DNA of 64,000 nucleotides from Linanthus parryae (GCA_023055425.1 JALGPY010000005.1:79215495-79279494); one strand, 5' to 3'; positions 1 to 13,039 are shown, numbered from the stretch's first letter. Notes: a model not told the origin generated them from the sequence alone. Numbers and translations: made by a program.

Positions 1-54
1 TTTCAGATTGGAATACATTACGGGAGTATAGGCCGCAGTGGGGGTATATCCCTG

Positions 55-684
55 ATGTGGTCTGATTCTGTTCGGATCAAGCTAGTCCGATATAATCAAT
101 TTTTTATTAAAGCGTGGGTATGCAAAGAGGATGGTACGAAGGACTGGCTATTGACTGGGTTCTATGGGGACCCCGACGCCAGTCAAAGGGATAACTCGTG
201 GGAGTTACTGAAGCGTATTAAACCGAGCCTAGGGACGTCGTGGTGTGTCCTAGGTAATTTTAATGCGATCACCTCTATCTCTGAGAAACAAGGAGGACGA
301 GCGGTGAGGTTTAGCCAGATTGAGCCTTTTATTCAAGCAATCAACAGGTGTGATTTGCGAGACATTGGCTTTTCGGGTTGTCCTTTCACATGGTCCAACA
401 ATCAGAGTGAGGAAGGTCATATTAGAGAAAGGCTCGACAGAGTTCTATTCAACAATGAATGGCGTGATATCTTCCCAGGTGCGTCAGTAACACATCAGTT
501 TATTGCTAATTCAGACCATTTAGCTTTAGTGGTCAGATTGGGGAAAAGTAAATGGACCAGAACAGGAAAAAGGTTTATGTTTGAGTCAATTTGGACTCGA
601 CACCCACGATGTAAGGAACATATTGAAGATAGTTGGAAAGCAGGTGAGCTAGGCACCCAAGCAAAGCTTTCAAGGCTAGACTAG
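55..684 (+). pseudogene. LINE ORF2 endonuclease domain, partial
   Basis: About 209 residues read openly. Seen: the GNFNA motif (the catalytic D of the usual GDFN is replaced by N), the CPFTWSN block, ERLDR, and the C-terminal SDH motif that carries the catalytic Asp-His pair. These are the landmarks of the exonuclease-endonuclease-phosphatase fold that nicks target DNA in LINE retrotransposition. The frame begins upstream of position 55 and ends in a stop at 684, where an intact ORF2 would continue into RT. The GDFN to GNFN change would be expected to hurt activity. It is part of a dead LINE copy, not a host gene. Confidence 0.85.
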
Positions 685-1172
685 AAGCTCAAAAGCTGGG
701 ATCGTAACGAATTCGGTAACCTCACGAAGAAAATCAAAACCCTAAAAGACAAACTTGCAGTTCTGTGGAAACAAAATCCCACACCAAGTACCAGGGAAGA
801 TTTTAGGTTCGTTCAAGAACAGTTGAACCAAGCCCTGGAATTGGAAGAAGAGCTTTGGAGACAACGGAGCAAGATGTTATGGCTTCGGGAGGGTGATCGA
901 ACACGGCGTACTTCCACCGTAAGGCCTCCAACAGGAAAACAAGGAATTCAATTACTGGCCTTAAGAATCAGGCGGGTATGTGGTTGAAAGAGAAAGAGGA
1001 CATCCTTAATACGTTGACAGAACACTTCTCCAACATACTCACCTATAGCAACCCAACGGAGGCAGTAATTGAAGAAGTCCTCTATAACGTTCAAAAACTC
1101 GTGGACGAGAATTTCGCGGATAAACTAGACGAGGAGTTCACATCATAAGAAGTTCTGAGTGATTTAAAGTTA

Positions 1173-2366
1173 ATGCATCCATTAAAGTCTCCAGGTATCG
1201 ATGTCTTTCCTCCTCTATTTTATCAAAAATATTGGACTAATATTGGCGCTGAAGTTACCGAGCTTTGCTTGAATGTGTTAAATGGGGATAATGAATTGGG
1301 GGACCTAAACAAGACCCTTATTACACTAATTCCGAAAATAAAACAGCCACAATTGGCGGGGGATTTCCGGACTATAAGCTTCTGTACAGTCATATACAAA
1401 ATCATAGCCCAGGCGATTGCAAATAGACTAAAAGTTAGCCTCAAGAATGTCATTGGTGAAGCCCAGAGTGCCTTTGTCCCGAAAAGGCAAATAACATATA
1501 AAATCTTAGCAGCGTTCGAGGTGATTCACTCAATGAAAACCAGAGTAAAAGGAAAAAGTGGTCAAGTGGCGCTTAAAGTTAACATGTCTAAAGCATACGG
1601 CCAAGTTGAATGGACATATTTACGTCAAACAATGATCAAAATGGTGTTCTGAGACAGATTTGTGGGTCTGGTTTGGAAGTGTTTATGCTCGGTCCGCTAC
1701 TCATTTTTTTAAAATGGAGAAATTATGGGAGAAATCATACCTCAACGAGGCCTTAGACAAGGTTGTCCGCTGTCCCCGTATTTGTTCCTGTTGTGCAGTG
1801 AAGGGCTGTCAAGGTCTATTGAAGCAGCGGTCTAAAATGGTGCTCTGAAAGGTATTAAAGCCTCCAGGAGCGGCGCAACGGTGTCCCACCTCTTCTTCGC
1901 CGACGATAGTATCGTTTTTGCAAAAGCTACAACTACAAATATTACAGCCTTATTACAAATCATTACAAGATATGAATTAGCCTCTGGCCATAAAATTAAT
2001 TTTAACAAGTCTGCAGCTCTCTTCTCTTCCAATCTGACAGGTGAAGTTAAGCAAAGCATAAGCGCCTTATGTGCAGTCCCTGAAGTAAATGAACACGAGC
2101 GCTATCTGGGGCTCCCTGCCACGGTTGGAATAAGCAAAACAATTACTTTCAATTATCTAGTGGAAAGAATTTTAAGCAAGGTAAAAGGATGGAAGGAAAA
2201 GTACTTAACTGCAACAGGAAAGGAAGTGCTTCTAAAAGCCATTGTTCAAGCCATCCCTACCTTTGCAATTGGATGTTTTCAACTACCAGTTCATACTTGT
2301 CAAAGGATCGAACAGATTATGCGACAATTCTTCTGGAGCAACAAATCCAACATTGGCATTAATTAG
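1173..2366 (+). pseudogene. LINE ORF2 reverse transcriptase, with stops
   Basis: Reverse transcriptase domain of the LINE, in pieces at 1173-1652, 1660-1848 and 1881-2366. Seen: the HPLKSPGIDVFPPLFYQKYW block near the start (usually KSPGPDG), the SAFVPKRQI block, the [14 protein letters not shown] block near 1750-1790, and the catalytic FADD motif at about 1894-1905. The thumb segment with YLGLP follows, and [18 protein letters not shown] at about 2403-2457. At least two frameshifts and several stops break the frame. In a live LINE this enzyme would copy RNA at the nicked target. Domain recognition is certain; function is lost. Confidence 0.9.
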
Positions 2367-2550
2367 GTAGCATGGGACAGAATGAAGCTCACTAAAGACC
2401 AAGGTGGTATAGGTTTCAAGGATATCCAAGACTTCAATAGAGCACTTCTAGCAAAGTAGGGCTGGAGGCTTCTGCAAAACCCCCCAATCCTTAATTGCAA
2501 GAATCTTCAAATCCAAGTACTTCCATGACAGAGACTTCCTCCATGCCAAA

Positions 2551-2825
2551 TTGGGTGATCAACCCTCCTTTTCCTGGAGAAGCCTTGTTTATGGAAGGAA
2601 AATTCTGGAGAAAGGCCTATTAAAGAAACTTGGTAATGGTCAGACAATTAATATTCTCAAATATCCGTGGATCCCGCGAGAAATTCATCTAAATGTCATC
2701 ACCCCATCGGCAGAAGGGAGCTCAAGGAAAGCCAGCGAGTTCATCAAACAAGACAGAAAGACATGGGATGAAGACAAACTCAAAGAGATACTGTGGGAGG
2801 TGGATGTCCAGGACATATTGCGTAT
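2551..2825 (+). pseudogene. LINE ORF2 zinc-binding region, cut by Copia-1
   Basis: About 92 residues with the SFSWRSLVYGRKILEKGL and WIPRE motifs typical of the segment between RT and the zf-RVT domain in plant LINEs. The last LINE codon read is the ILRI block at about 2815-2825; the rest of the open frame (to 2856) is LTR sequence. The interruption marks the insertion point of Copia-1. Confidence 0.85.
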
Positions 2826-4256
2826 TGTTGGAATAGATGCCCTAGAGGCAATCTAGTTTAGTATGAATTTGTATATGGCTAGAAAATTCATTTATTATTT
2901 ATTGGATATTTAATATAATGAAGTCCTTAGATTTACAATTGTGTTGTTTATCTTAAATATCCCTAGTCAAGTATAATGATTAAATGGGACAATCACCTGT
3001 AGACTAGTATGGGGTTGGATTGATATGGAGATATCACGATCCAACACATAGGTGTGCATTACGGAATGTTGCACTGGATTGACCCATCTCCGAGAAGGCT
3101 ACATACATGTTATGTTGAGTCACAAGTGCTTCTCGCGGTACAATGGTATTGTCATCCTTAGACTTGAAGTCACTAGATATTCTAGTTGTGGATCATTGTG
3201 ATCTTGGTAGCGTTAAACGCTACACCGTAACTGGGTAGTTATAAAGGCGTGTACTGGATACAATGAGAAGCAAGCTTAGAGATCGTAGTGGACGTAGAAA
3301 GGATTTGCCCCTCCCACATAACGGGAGCAAATATCCTAGGCCACTCGAGGGATAGTGCTTATAGAATGTCTGGCCAGACTCAAATAAATCAATATGGGAT
3401 ATTGATGTTATTTGCACGAATAAGGCTATTCCCATGGATCGAGAAACTATGGATTGGATATACGAGTGTGACTTGTATGTCTCGTGTCCAATCCGGATAT
3501 GGAGGCAAAGGGATGAGACAATTACTTGTACAAAGGTTGTCAAGATGACTATTCTATTAGTTGGCTAGAATGGATGTTTTGCTAGAGACCGCTCCATATT
3601 AGCAAATAGTTGCTACCAACTAGATAGAACCTATGGGGTCACACGCTATATAGAGTTGAACTAGATTTGGGAATTAATTAATTGGATTAATTAATTAGAA
3701 GGATCACTTTGCAAACCCTTGCAAACTTAGTAGGGACTAATTTGCAAGGAAGGGACTAAATTGAATTCTAGTTGGACTAGAATAAGTCCTTTAGGTAGTT
3801 AACAAGGAGTTGTTGGACTATATAAAGGACCCTCATTCCTTCCTTCCTCATAACTTATGCTCATTAGTGAACATAACAAGAGTGGGAGAGAACAAAAGGA
3901 GAGAGAGCAAGCAACAAGGAGGGCCGACGCCGCCCCTTGCCGCCACCCTCGTCCCCGTCGGCCAAAAGAGGCCGAAAGCCTCTTTTTGTCTCGTTTTGCG
4001 TGATTCGTTCATCCTCTTCCTAATCCGGGCTAGCACCAAGGAGTTTGGGAGATCTAGGATCAACTCTAGGCGTGGATCAACTAGAGAGAACGTGACATTA
4101 TTCGCGTTTGAAGTCATCAAGGAGAACCCAAAGGTGTGTTTATGATTTCTAACCTTTACTATCGTTATGCATCTAGACTTGTGATCCTTGGAGGGTTTTG
4201 CATGGTTTATGTTTGATTATGCTTCTGTTGCGCGATCCATGAATCAAAACCCTACA
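2826..4256 (+). repeat. Copia-1 5' LTR
   Basis: 1431 bp, TG...CA ended. It matches 9897-11322 with scattered differences. A TATA-like tract (actatataaagga, about 3816-3828) fits a promoter, with the R/U5 part running to 4256. ORFs in it are incidental. Confidence 0.93.
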
Positions 4257-4257
4257 G

Positions 4258-4270
4258 TGGTATCAGAGCC
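4258..4270 (+). promoter_or_regulatory. Copia-1 primer-binding site
   Basis: TGGTATCAGAGCC lies two bases after the LTR end. This is the plant initiator tRNA-Met complement used by most Ty1-copia elements. Confidence 0.9.
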
Positions 4271-5930
4271 ACAGGTCATAGAGCATAAACGTGGTTTATG
4301 TGTTACGTTTTTGTTGTTTTACACCTTAATTTGATTGTTTATCGCGTAAAACAAGACAAATCAAGCATGGGATGCAATTTGTCAATAATTAATCATAACT
4401 AGATCCAATTCTTGCATTGGATGCATAAATTGGTGAGTTTGAGAAATTTTAGGATCATAGATCTAGGGTTTGGGCATCCTTGGGGAAGAAGGAGTTCTCC
4501 CAAAACAAGGAAACAACCAAACTTGGTCACCAAGCAAGGGAGTTGTTTTGGAAACAACTCCCATAGAAGGGTTCGGCCCCCCCTAGGGACCGCCCCTTGC
4601 TTGCCGCCCAAGCTTGGGAGCCCTAAGGGCCGGGCGGCCCTAACCCGCGGGCCTAGCTTGCGGGTTTTGGGCCGGGCCGGTCCTAGGGCTTTGTGGATCA
4701 CTTTAATGGGCCCGAGCAATTGGATTGTTGGGCCCATGGACCGTTTTAACCCTAGAAATCCTAAAATCAATTAAAATTGACCAAGCGCGTTAAAATTGGA
4801 TTTTAACTGTTTATGTACAAATCGCATGGTGATTGGATATGGCCTTAGGATGTGGTTTGATGTGGATGTTTAATTTTGTGTTTTGGTTTTACGGCATGCG
4901 TGCTGATCAATTAATTGTAATAATTAATTAGGGTTTTATGGCCTGCGTGCCATTTTTTTTCTCAACTTGTGAGATTTATTTTATTTAGTATAGGTATTAG
5001 TTAGTGCTAGATAAAGTAGATTGTTAGCCAAGATTGGAGAAAAAGAAGCCCAAAGCCAAAGAAGCCACAAAAGATGGAACATGGAGCATGGAGCATTCCA
5101 CATGACTATGAAGGATGGACCAAGAGATCAAGACGCATGGAGATGTGTTTTCTTAGGGTTCATAGATAATTCCATTGGCTTGGAATTATCTTAGTCTAGA
5201 AAAGGCCATATCCACATCACGTTTAATTTCTGTTTTGTGGTTGTTTATTTATTGTCTTATTATTTGTGTGGTTGGTGTATGGATGATGCATGCAATTAGG
5301 ATAATAAGATAATTAGACAACCGGATCTATTATTTGGAGTTGTGCCCAAACTCAAATAGATAGATTAGTTGATATTGATCAACAAAACAATTGAGAATTG
5401 AATTTAAAAATCCCTCAAAATTCAAATATTGTGTTCTTGCCTTCTCGTTATTTAAACACTCATTATCATCATTATTTATCAAGCTCGTGCGTGCCAAAGC
5501 ATGGCGACTTGGTTCATAATGATGGAATGCGATGGCACGTAACAATGTGCAATTGTTTAGATAAGAGGTTGAACACAACTAGGCTATTAATTTGATTAAG
5601 AAACCTAGAGGCAATCAATTGGGATTAGATGGATAAATAAGGAGTTATTTTCCCGATTGAACCAAGAGTTGCATATATGATGCAATTGGAATTGTTCCTA
5701 CCTAAAGTAGTCAAATTATGGGTGACTTGCCAAAGCAAGCTCATAAGGAGATGAAAGATGGATCTTGGCCCACTAGAAAATATAAGGATATTTTCCGCAT
5801 TAATATCTTGAGGGTTATTAATCCGTAGAAAAATAGTGGGAGCTATATTTAATAAACTAGCCATTATTAAATATAGTCAAAAATTCACAAATACTAAAAC
5901 TTGCGTATTTTCCTTTTTGTAGAACTCCAA
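4271..5930 (+). other. Copia-1 untranslated leader
   Basis: About 1.66 kb between the primer site and the gag start with no convincing coding sequence. It contains a GC-rich stretch (about 4570-4690) with GGGCC/GGCCC runs and long AT-rich stretches. The first ~1.44 kb of it is repeated at 11323-12785. Confidence 0.75.
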
Positions 5931-8900
5931 ATGGCAAACAACTCATCGAGTTCACAACATTCCCTACGATCTGTCCTTGAGAAGGACAAGCTCTCTGGAA
6001 CCAACTTTCTTGATTGGTACAGAAACTTGAGAATTGTTCTCAAGCAAGAGAAGAAACTGTACGCAATAGAGGAGCATGTTCCAGAAGGTCCAGGGAACCA
6101 GACACCTGCTGCCTTAAAGGCGTATCAAAAGCGTGTTGATGACACTAATGATGCGGCATGCCTTATGCTTTGCACCATGACTTCTGAGCTTCAGAAGAAA
6201 CACGAAAACATGAATGCAGTCGATATGATCGAACATCTAAAGCAGCTCTTTCAAGAGCAGGCGAGGGTAGAGAGGTATGAGGTCTCAAAGGCACTGTTCA
6301 AATGTCATCTGGCAGAAGGGAACCCGGTGGGACCCCATGTACTCCGAATGATCGGGTACTTGGAGAATCTCGCCCGGCTTGGGTTCCCGGTCGGCCAAGA
6401 GTTGGCAACCGATCTCGTGTTGCAATCGTTGCCCGAGAGTTATGGACAGTTCATTATGAACTATAACATGAACGAGATCGTTAAACCACTGCCATATTTA
6501 CTCAACATGTTGAGGACGGCTGAACAGAGCATCAACAAGGGTAAGGGCAAAGCCATAATGATGGTGCAGAAAGGAAAGGGCAAAAGGTTTGCCTCTTCCT
6601 CCAAGGGCAAAGGCAAGTCAGTTGCCAAGTCCAAGGAACCAGCCCTTAAGCCTGTTGGTGGCATTGCCAAGGTCGTGACTAAGGGTGAGTGTCACTACTG
6701 CAGTCAGCCTGGACACTGGAGGAGGAACTGCCCAAAATATCTGGAGGACAAGAGGCTTGGAATAGTGATTCCACCACCACCAGGTATTTTTGTTGTAGAT
6801 GTCAATTTAACTGTCTCTACATCATGGGTATTAGATACCGGATGTGGATCTCATATTTGTCGAAATATGCAGGATCTAAAGAGAAGTAAAAGATTGGCTA
6901 AAGGGGAGGTAGATCTGCGCGTTGGGAATGGAGCAAAGGTTGCTGCGTTGGCCATAGGCGTGTGCGAGCTATCTCCGCCTTCAGGATTAGTTTTAGAATT
7001 AAATAATTGCTATTTTGTGCCTGCTATGAGCAGAAACATTATTTCTATTTCTTGTTTGGACAAGGATGGTTTTATTATTTCAATAAAAAACAATTGATTG
7101 TTCCTTTTATTTGAATAATATTCACTACTTTAGTGTGCAATTATTTAATGGACTTTATGTCCTTGATCTAAGCAATCCTGTCTACAACATTAGTACCAGG
7201 CGGATTAAAATAAATGATTTAAATCCTGCTTATTTATGGCATTGTCGTTTAGGCCACATAAATGAGAAACGTGTATCTAAACTCCATAAGGATGGATTAC
7301 TAGACTCATTTGATTTTGAATCATATGAGACATGTGAGGCTTGTTTATTGGGAAAAATGACAAAGTCCCCTTTCAATAAGAAAGGTGAGAGGACTAGTGA
7401 GCAATTGGCGCTCATACATACCGATGTGTGTGGGCCATTTGCCACGCCTGCCAGGGGTGGTTATGTCTACTTCATTACATTTACTGATGATTACAGTAGA
7501 TATGGATTTTTGTACCTTATGAGGGCAAAATCCGAATCCTTTGAAGTGTTCAAAGAATTCAAGAATTAAGTAGAGAAGCAACTTGGCAAAAGTATCAAGG
7601 CTCTACGATCGGATCGTGGAGGAGAATACTTGAGCCAAGAGTTTGACGACTATCTTAGAGAGTGTGGGATCGTGTCCCAACTCACTCCACCCGGAACGCC
7701 ACAATGGAATGGCGTGTCCGAGAGGAGGAATCGAACCCTATTGGATATGGTTCGATCTATGATGTGTCAAACCGATCTTCCATTATCATTTTGGGGCTAC
7801 GCTCTATTAAGTGCAGCTTTCACCATTAACCGTGTTCCATCTAAATCAGTCATGAAGACACCATATGAGATGTGGAGTGGGAGGCGTCCCACACTGTCGT
7901 TCATGAGGATTTGGGGCTGCGATGTCTATGTAAAACGTTTACAGTCAGACAAGCTAGGGCCTAAATCGGATAAGTGTAAATTTGTGGGGTACCCTAAGGA
8001 AACTAAGGGATACTACTTCTACAATCCAACCGAGAACAAAGTGTTTGTTGCTCGGACCGGCGTGTTTCTAGAAAGAGAATTTGTCTCTAAAGAAGCAAGT
8101 GGGAGGAATGTAGAAATTGAAGAAGTTCAAGAACCACAAATCACTGAACCGATCATGGAACATGAACAGGAAACACAAGCAGTTGTGGATCCACCTGTTC
8201 AGGTAACACAAGAGCTTCGTAGATCTAGTAGAGTGCGCCAGGAACCCGAGAGGTATGGACTTCTCATAACGGATTCCGGTGACACAATGCTCATAGATGA
8301 TGAGCCTACTACCTATGAGGAGGCCATGAGTGGCCCATACTCTCAGAAGTGGCTGGAAGCCATGAGATCCGAGATGGAATCCATGTATACCAACAAAGTA
8401 TGGACTTTGGTGGAACCACCCGATGGGGCGCGGCCCATAGGGTGCAAGTGGGTCTTCAAGTAGAAGATCGACATGGATGGTAATGTGATTACCTATAAGG
8501 GCCGATTGGTGGCTAAAGGATTCAGACAGATTCATGGTATTGACTATGACGAAACCTTTTCACCAGTCGCAATGACCAAATCCATCCGAATCCTACTTGC
8601 AATTGCAGCATACCACGACTATGAGATTTGGCAGATGGATGTCAAAACAGCATTCCTTTATGGGAATCTCCTCGAGGACGTGTATATGATACAGCCGGAG
8701 GGTTTTGAGGATCCAAAGCAAGCCAACAAAGTCTGTAAGCTGCAACGATCCATTTATGGATTGAAGCAAGCTTCTAGGAGTTGGAATCGACGTTTTGATG
8801 AAGTGGTCAAAGAGTTTGGCTTCATCAGAAACGAAGATGAGTCTTGTGTTTACAAGAAGGTTAGTGGGAGCTCTGTAGCTTTTCTGGTCTTGTATGTGGA

Positions 8901-9882
8901 TGACATACTACTCATTGGAAACGACATTCCCATGCTGCAATCTGTGAAAGATTGGCTAGGAAAGTGTTTCTCAATGAAGGACTTAGGGGAAGCAGCCTAC
9001 ATACTCGGTATAAAGATCTATAGAGATAGATCTAAGAGGTTGCTAGGCCTAAGTCAAAGTACATATATTGACAAGGTGTTGAAACGGTTCAACATGCAAG
9101 ATTCCAAGAAGGGATTCTTGCCCATGTCACATGGAATCACTCTTTCAAAGAGTGGTTGTCCTTCCAATGAGATTGAGAAGGAACGCATGAATAGGATTCC
9201 CTATGCCTCGGCCATAGGATCCATCATGTACGCCATGTTATGTACTAGACCAGATGTGTCATATGCCTTGAGTATGACAAGCAGATACCAATCCAATCCG
9301 GGTGAGAGTCACTGGATTGCAGTCAAGAACATCCTAAAGTACTTGAGAAGAACTAAGGATGCTTTCTTGATATTTGGCGGTGAGGAAGAGTTGCGTGTAA
9401 GGGGTTACACTGATGCAAGATTCCAAACCGACAGAGATGACTTTAGATCACAATCGGGATATGTGTTTTGCCTGAATGGAGCAGCGGTGAGCTGGAAGAG
9501 TTCCAAGCAAGAGACGGTAGCTGATTCTACAACAGAGGCTGAGTACATTGCTGCAAATGGCGCAGCAAAGGAGGCTGTTTGGATCAGAAAGTTTGTTTCT
9601 GAACTTGGTGTGGTCCCTAGCATTGCGGATCCAGTGGAGTTGTTCTGTGACAACACTGGGGCGATCGCGCAATCAAAGGAACCCAGATCGCACCAGAAGT
9701 CCAAGCACGTGCTCAGGAAGTTTCATCTGATTTGAGATATTATCGATAGAGGAGACGTTCGGATATGCAAGATTCCTACAAATGATAATCTGTCAGACCC
9801 GCTTACGAAGCCTCTCACGCAGTGGAAGCATGAATGGCACACTAGGAGTATGGGCATACGAGATGCGCCAGATTGGCTCTAG
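5931..9882 (+). pseudogene. Copia-1 gag-pol polyprotein, one frameshift and three premature stops
   Basis: The start chosen is ATG 5931 (MANNSSSS); an upstream in-frame ATG at 5901 lies in leader sequence. In order: gag with a CCHC zinc knuckle (CHYCSQPGHWRRNC, about 6691-6732); protease LDTGCGSH at about 6830; integrase HHCC zinc finger (HCRLGH...CEAC), then DDE core signals HTDVCGP, SDRGGEY and the E in NGVSERRNR. RT follows with the YVDD motif at about 8895, then RNase H with DSTTEAEYIA near 9523-9552. Damage: a single-base insertion near 7095, TAA at 7567, TAG at 8461 and TGA at 9733. The natural stop is TAG at 9880-9882. All later segments share one frame, so decay is slight and the insertion fairly recent. 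Confidence 0.92.
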
Positions 9883-9896
9883 TGCAAGTGGGAGAT
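9883..9896 (+). promoter_or_regulatory. Copia-1 polypurine tract region
   Basis: The purine-rich run GTGGGAGAT-type (gcaagtgggagat) lies immediately before the 3' LTR, as expected for plus-strand priming. Confidence 0.75.
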
Positions 9897-11322
9897 TGTT
9901 GGAATAGATGCCCTAGAGGCAATCTAGTTTAGTATGAATTTTTATATGGCTAGAAAATTCATTTATTATTTATTGGATATTTAATATAATGAAGTCCTTA
10001 GATTTACAATTGTGTTGTTTATCTTAAATATCCCTAGTCAAGTATAATGATTAAATGGGACAATCATCTATAGACTAGTATGGGGTTGGATTGATATGGA
10101 GATATCACGATCCAACACATAGGTGTGCATTACGGAATGTTGCACTGGATTGACCCATCTCCGAGAAGGCTACATACATGTTATGTTGAGTCACAAGTGC
10201 TTCTCGCGGTACAATGGTATTGTCATCCTTAGGCTTGAAGTCACTAGATATTCTAGTTGTGGATCATTGTGATCTTGGTAGCGTTAAACGCTACACCGTA
10301 ACTGGGTAGTTATAAAGGCGTGTACTGGATACAATGAGAAGCAAGCTTAGAGATCGTAGTGGACGTAGAAAGGATTTGCCCCTCCCACATAACGGGAGCA
10401 AATATCCTAGGCCACTCGAGGGATAGTGCTTATAGAATGTCTGGCCAGACTCAAATAAATCAATATGGGATATTGATGTTATTTGCACGAATAAGGCTAT
10501 TCCCATGGGTCGAGAAACTATGGATTGGATATACGAGTGTGACTTGTATGTCTCATGTCCAATCCGGATATGGAGGCAAAGGGATGAGACAATTACTTGT
10601 ACAAAGGTTGTCAAGATGACTATTCTATTAGTTGGCTAGAATGGATGTTTGTTAGAGACCGCTCCATATTAGCAAATAGTTGCTACCAACTAGATAGAAC
10701 CTATGGGGTCACACGCTATATAGAGTTGAACTAGATTTGGGAATTAATTAATTGGATTAATTAATTAGAAGGATCACTTTGCAAACCCTTGCAAACTTAG
10801 TAGGGACTAATTTGCAAGGAAGGGACTAAATTGAATTCTAGTTGGACTAGAATAAGTCCTTTAGGTAGTTAACAAGGAGTTGTTGGACTATATAAAGGAC
10901 CCTCCTTCCTTCCTTCCTCATAACTTATGCTCATTAGTGAACATAATAAGAGTGGGAGAGAACAAAAGGAGAGAGAGCAAGCAACAAGGAGGGCCGACGC
11001 CGCCCCTTGCCGCCGCCCTCGTCCCCGTCGGCCAAAAGAGGCTGAAAGCCTATTTTTGTCTCGTTTTGCGTGATTTGTTCATCCTCTTCCTAATCCGGGA
11101 TAGCACCAAGGAGTTTGGGAGATCTAGGATCAACTCTAGGCGTGGATCAACTATAGAGAACGTGACATTATTCGCGTTTGAAGTCATCAAGGAGAACCCA
11201 AAGGTGTGTTTATGATAACCTTTACTATCGTTATGCATCTAGACTTGTGATCCTTGGAGGGTTTTGCATGGTTTATGTTTGATTATGCTTCCGTTGCGCG
11301 ATCCATGAATCAAAACCCTACA
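9897..11322 (+). repeat. Copia-1 second (3') LTR
   Basis: Direct copy of 2826-4256, 1426 bp, starting TGTTGGAATAG and ending CCCTACA. It is followed not by host flank but by a second primer-binding site and leader. Confidence 0.93.
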
Positions 11323-12785
11323 GTGGTATCAGAGCCACAGGTCATAGAGCATAAACGTGGTTTATGTGTTACGTTTTTGTTGTTTTACACCTTAATTTGA
11401 TTGTTTATCGCGTAAAACAAGACAAATCAAGCATGGGATGCAATTTGTCAATAATTAATTATAACAAGATCCAATTCTTGCATTGGATGCATAAATTGGT
11501 GAGTTTGAGAAATTTTAGGATCATAGATCTAGGGTTTGGGCATCCTTGGGGAAGAAGGAGTTCTCCCAAAACATGGAAACAACCAAACTTGGGCACCAAG
11601 CAAGGGAGTTGTTTTGGAAACAACTCCCATAGAAGGGTTCGCCCCCCCCCTAGGGACCGCCCCCTTGCTTGCCGCCCAAGCTTGGGAGCCCTAAGGGCCG
11701 GGCGGCCCTAACCCGCGGGCCTAGCTTGCGGGTTTTGGGCCGGGCCGGTCCTAGGGCTTTGTGGATCACTTTAATGGGCCCGGGCAATTGGATTGTTGGT
11801 CCCATGGACCGTTTTAACCCTAGAAATCCTAAAATCAATTAAAATTGACCAAGCGCGTTAAAATTGGACTTTAACTGTTTATGTACAAATCGCATGGTGA
11901 TTGGATATGGCCTTAGGATGTGGTTTGATGTGGATGTTTAATTTTGTGTTTTGGTTTTACGGCCTGCGTGCTGATCAATTAATTGTAATAATTAATTAGG
12001 GTTTTATGGCCTGCGTGCCATTTTTTTCTCAACTTGTGAGATTTATTTTATTTAGTATAGGTATTAGTTAGTGCTAGATAAAGTAGATTGTTAGCCAAGA
12101 TTGGAGAAAAAGAAGCCCAAAGCCAAAGAAGCCACAAAAGATGGAACATGGAGCATGGAGCATTCCACATGACTATGAAGGATGGACCAAGAGATCAAGA
12201 CGCATGGAGATGTGTTTGCTTAGGGTTCATAGATAATTCCATTGGCTTGGAATTATCTTAGTCTAGAAAAGGCCATATCCACATCACGTTTAATTTCTGT
12301 TTTGTGGTTGTTTATTTATTGTCTTATTATTTGTGTGGTTGGTGTATGGATGATGCATGCAATTAGGATAATAAGATAATTAGACAACCCGGATCTATTA
12401 TTTGGAGTTGTGCCCAAACTCAAATAGATAGATTAGTTGATATTGATCAACAAAACAATTGAGAATTGAATTTAAAAATCCCTCAAAATTCAAATATTGT
12501 GTTCTTGCCTTCTCGTTATTTAAACACTCATTATCATCATTATTTATCAAGCTCGTGCGTGCCAAAGCATGGCGACTTGGTTCATAATGATGGAATGCGA
12601 TGGCACGTAACAATGTGCAATTGTTTAGATAAGAGGTTGAACACAACTAGGCTATTAATTTGATTAAGAAACCTAGAGGCAATCAATTGGGATTATCCAT
12701 AAGGATGGATAAATAAGGAGTTATTTGCCCGATTGAACCAAGAGTTGCATATGGGATGCAATTGGAATTTTCCCTACCTAAAGTA
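11323..12785 (+). repeat. Truncated second copy of the Copia-1 internal leader
   Basis: Starts with the same primer site (TGGTATCAGAGCC at 11324-11336) and follows 4257-5709 with few differences. Similarity ends at CTACCTAAAGTA (5709 against 12785), about 220 bp before gag would start. Together with 9897-11322 this makes a 2.88-kb direct repeat of 2826-5709. Confidence 0.9.
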
Positions 12786-13039
12786 ACTCATTTTGAAAAA
12801 ATCTCTACATAAACCTAATAGAGTCATCGCTAAACCCATTACTAACTGACCAATTCGGCTCAGCTCAATTTTGGTGGGGTTTTTGAGAAAATGTAGAACA
12901 ATGACCAAGCGATTAATTTCTTTTTTGAACCAATATCAAGCAACGAATGAAAACTTATCAAAAGTATTTATTCTCGTAGATAATATTCAAACTAGTTTCC
13001 ACTATAATTATTCATTTCTTTCAAATTTTATAAAAATAA
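12786..13039. other. Unassigned spacer between Copia-1 copy and Copia-2
   Basis: About 250 bp, AT-rich, with no recognisable LINE, LTR or gene sequence. The open frame that starts at 12871 runs on into the Copia-2 LTR and looks incidental. Confidence 0.5.

Larger units (their letters stand above)
1..2825 (+). mobile_element. LINE (non-LTR retrotransposon) fragment, 5' incomplete, decayed
   Basis: An L1-type plant LINE on the plus strand. In order it shows the C-terminal part of the AP-endonuclease, a spacer, the reverse transcriptase, and the start of the zinc-binding domain that follows RT in plant LINEs. It enters from the left window edge, so ORF1 and the start of the endonuclease are not visible. 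Several stops and frameshifts interrupt ORF2. It stops at 2825, where the LTR of Copia-1 begins in mid-codon, so the copia element was inserted into this LINE. The missing 3' part may lie at 40921-41872. Sequence evidence for LINE identity is strong; the subfamily is not assigned. Confidence 0.9.
2826..11322 (+). mobile_element. Copia-1: Ty1-copia LTR retrotransposon, near complete
   Basis: Two long direct repeats (2826-4256 and 9897-11322) starting TGTTGGAATAG and ending CCCTACA bracket an initiator-Met-type primer site, a 1.67-kb untranslated leader, a gag-pol frame and a purine-rich tract. Pol order is protease, integrase, RT, RNase H, which defines Ty1-copia. The polyprotein has one frameshift and three premature stops, so this copy is not autonomous. 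The left flank (CGTAT, 2821-2825) is LINE. There is no matching target duplication on the right, because internal sequence resumes directly after the second LTR. I do not assign a lineage. Confidence 0.93.

Noticed and set aside
3220..4145. Open frames within the Copia-1 LTRs (also at 10291-11215)
   Set aside because: They occur identically in both LTRs, have no domain signal, and overlap promoter and U5 sequence, so they are incidental.
4399..4774. GC-rich overlapping frames on both strands in the Copia-1 leader
   Set aside because: Composition-driven open frames in a GGGCC-rich leader with no similarity to gag or host proteins.
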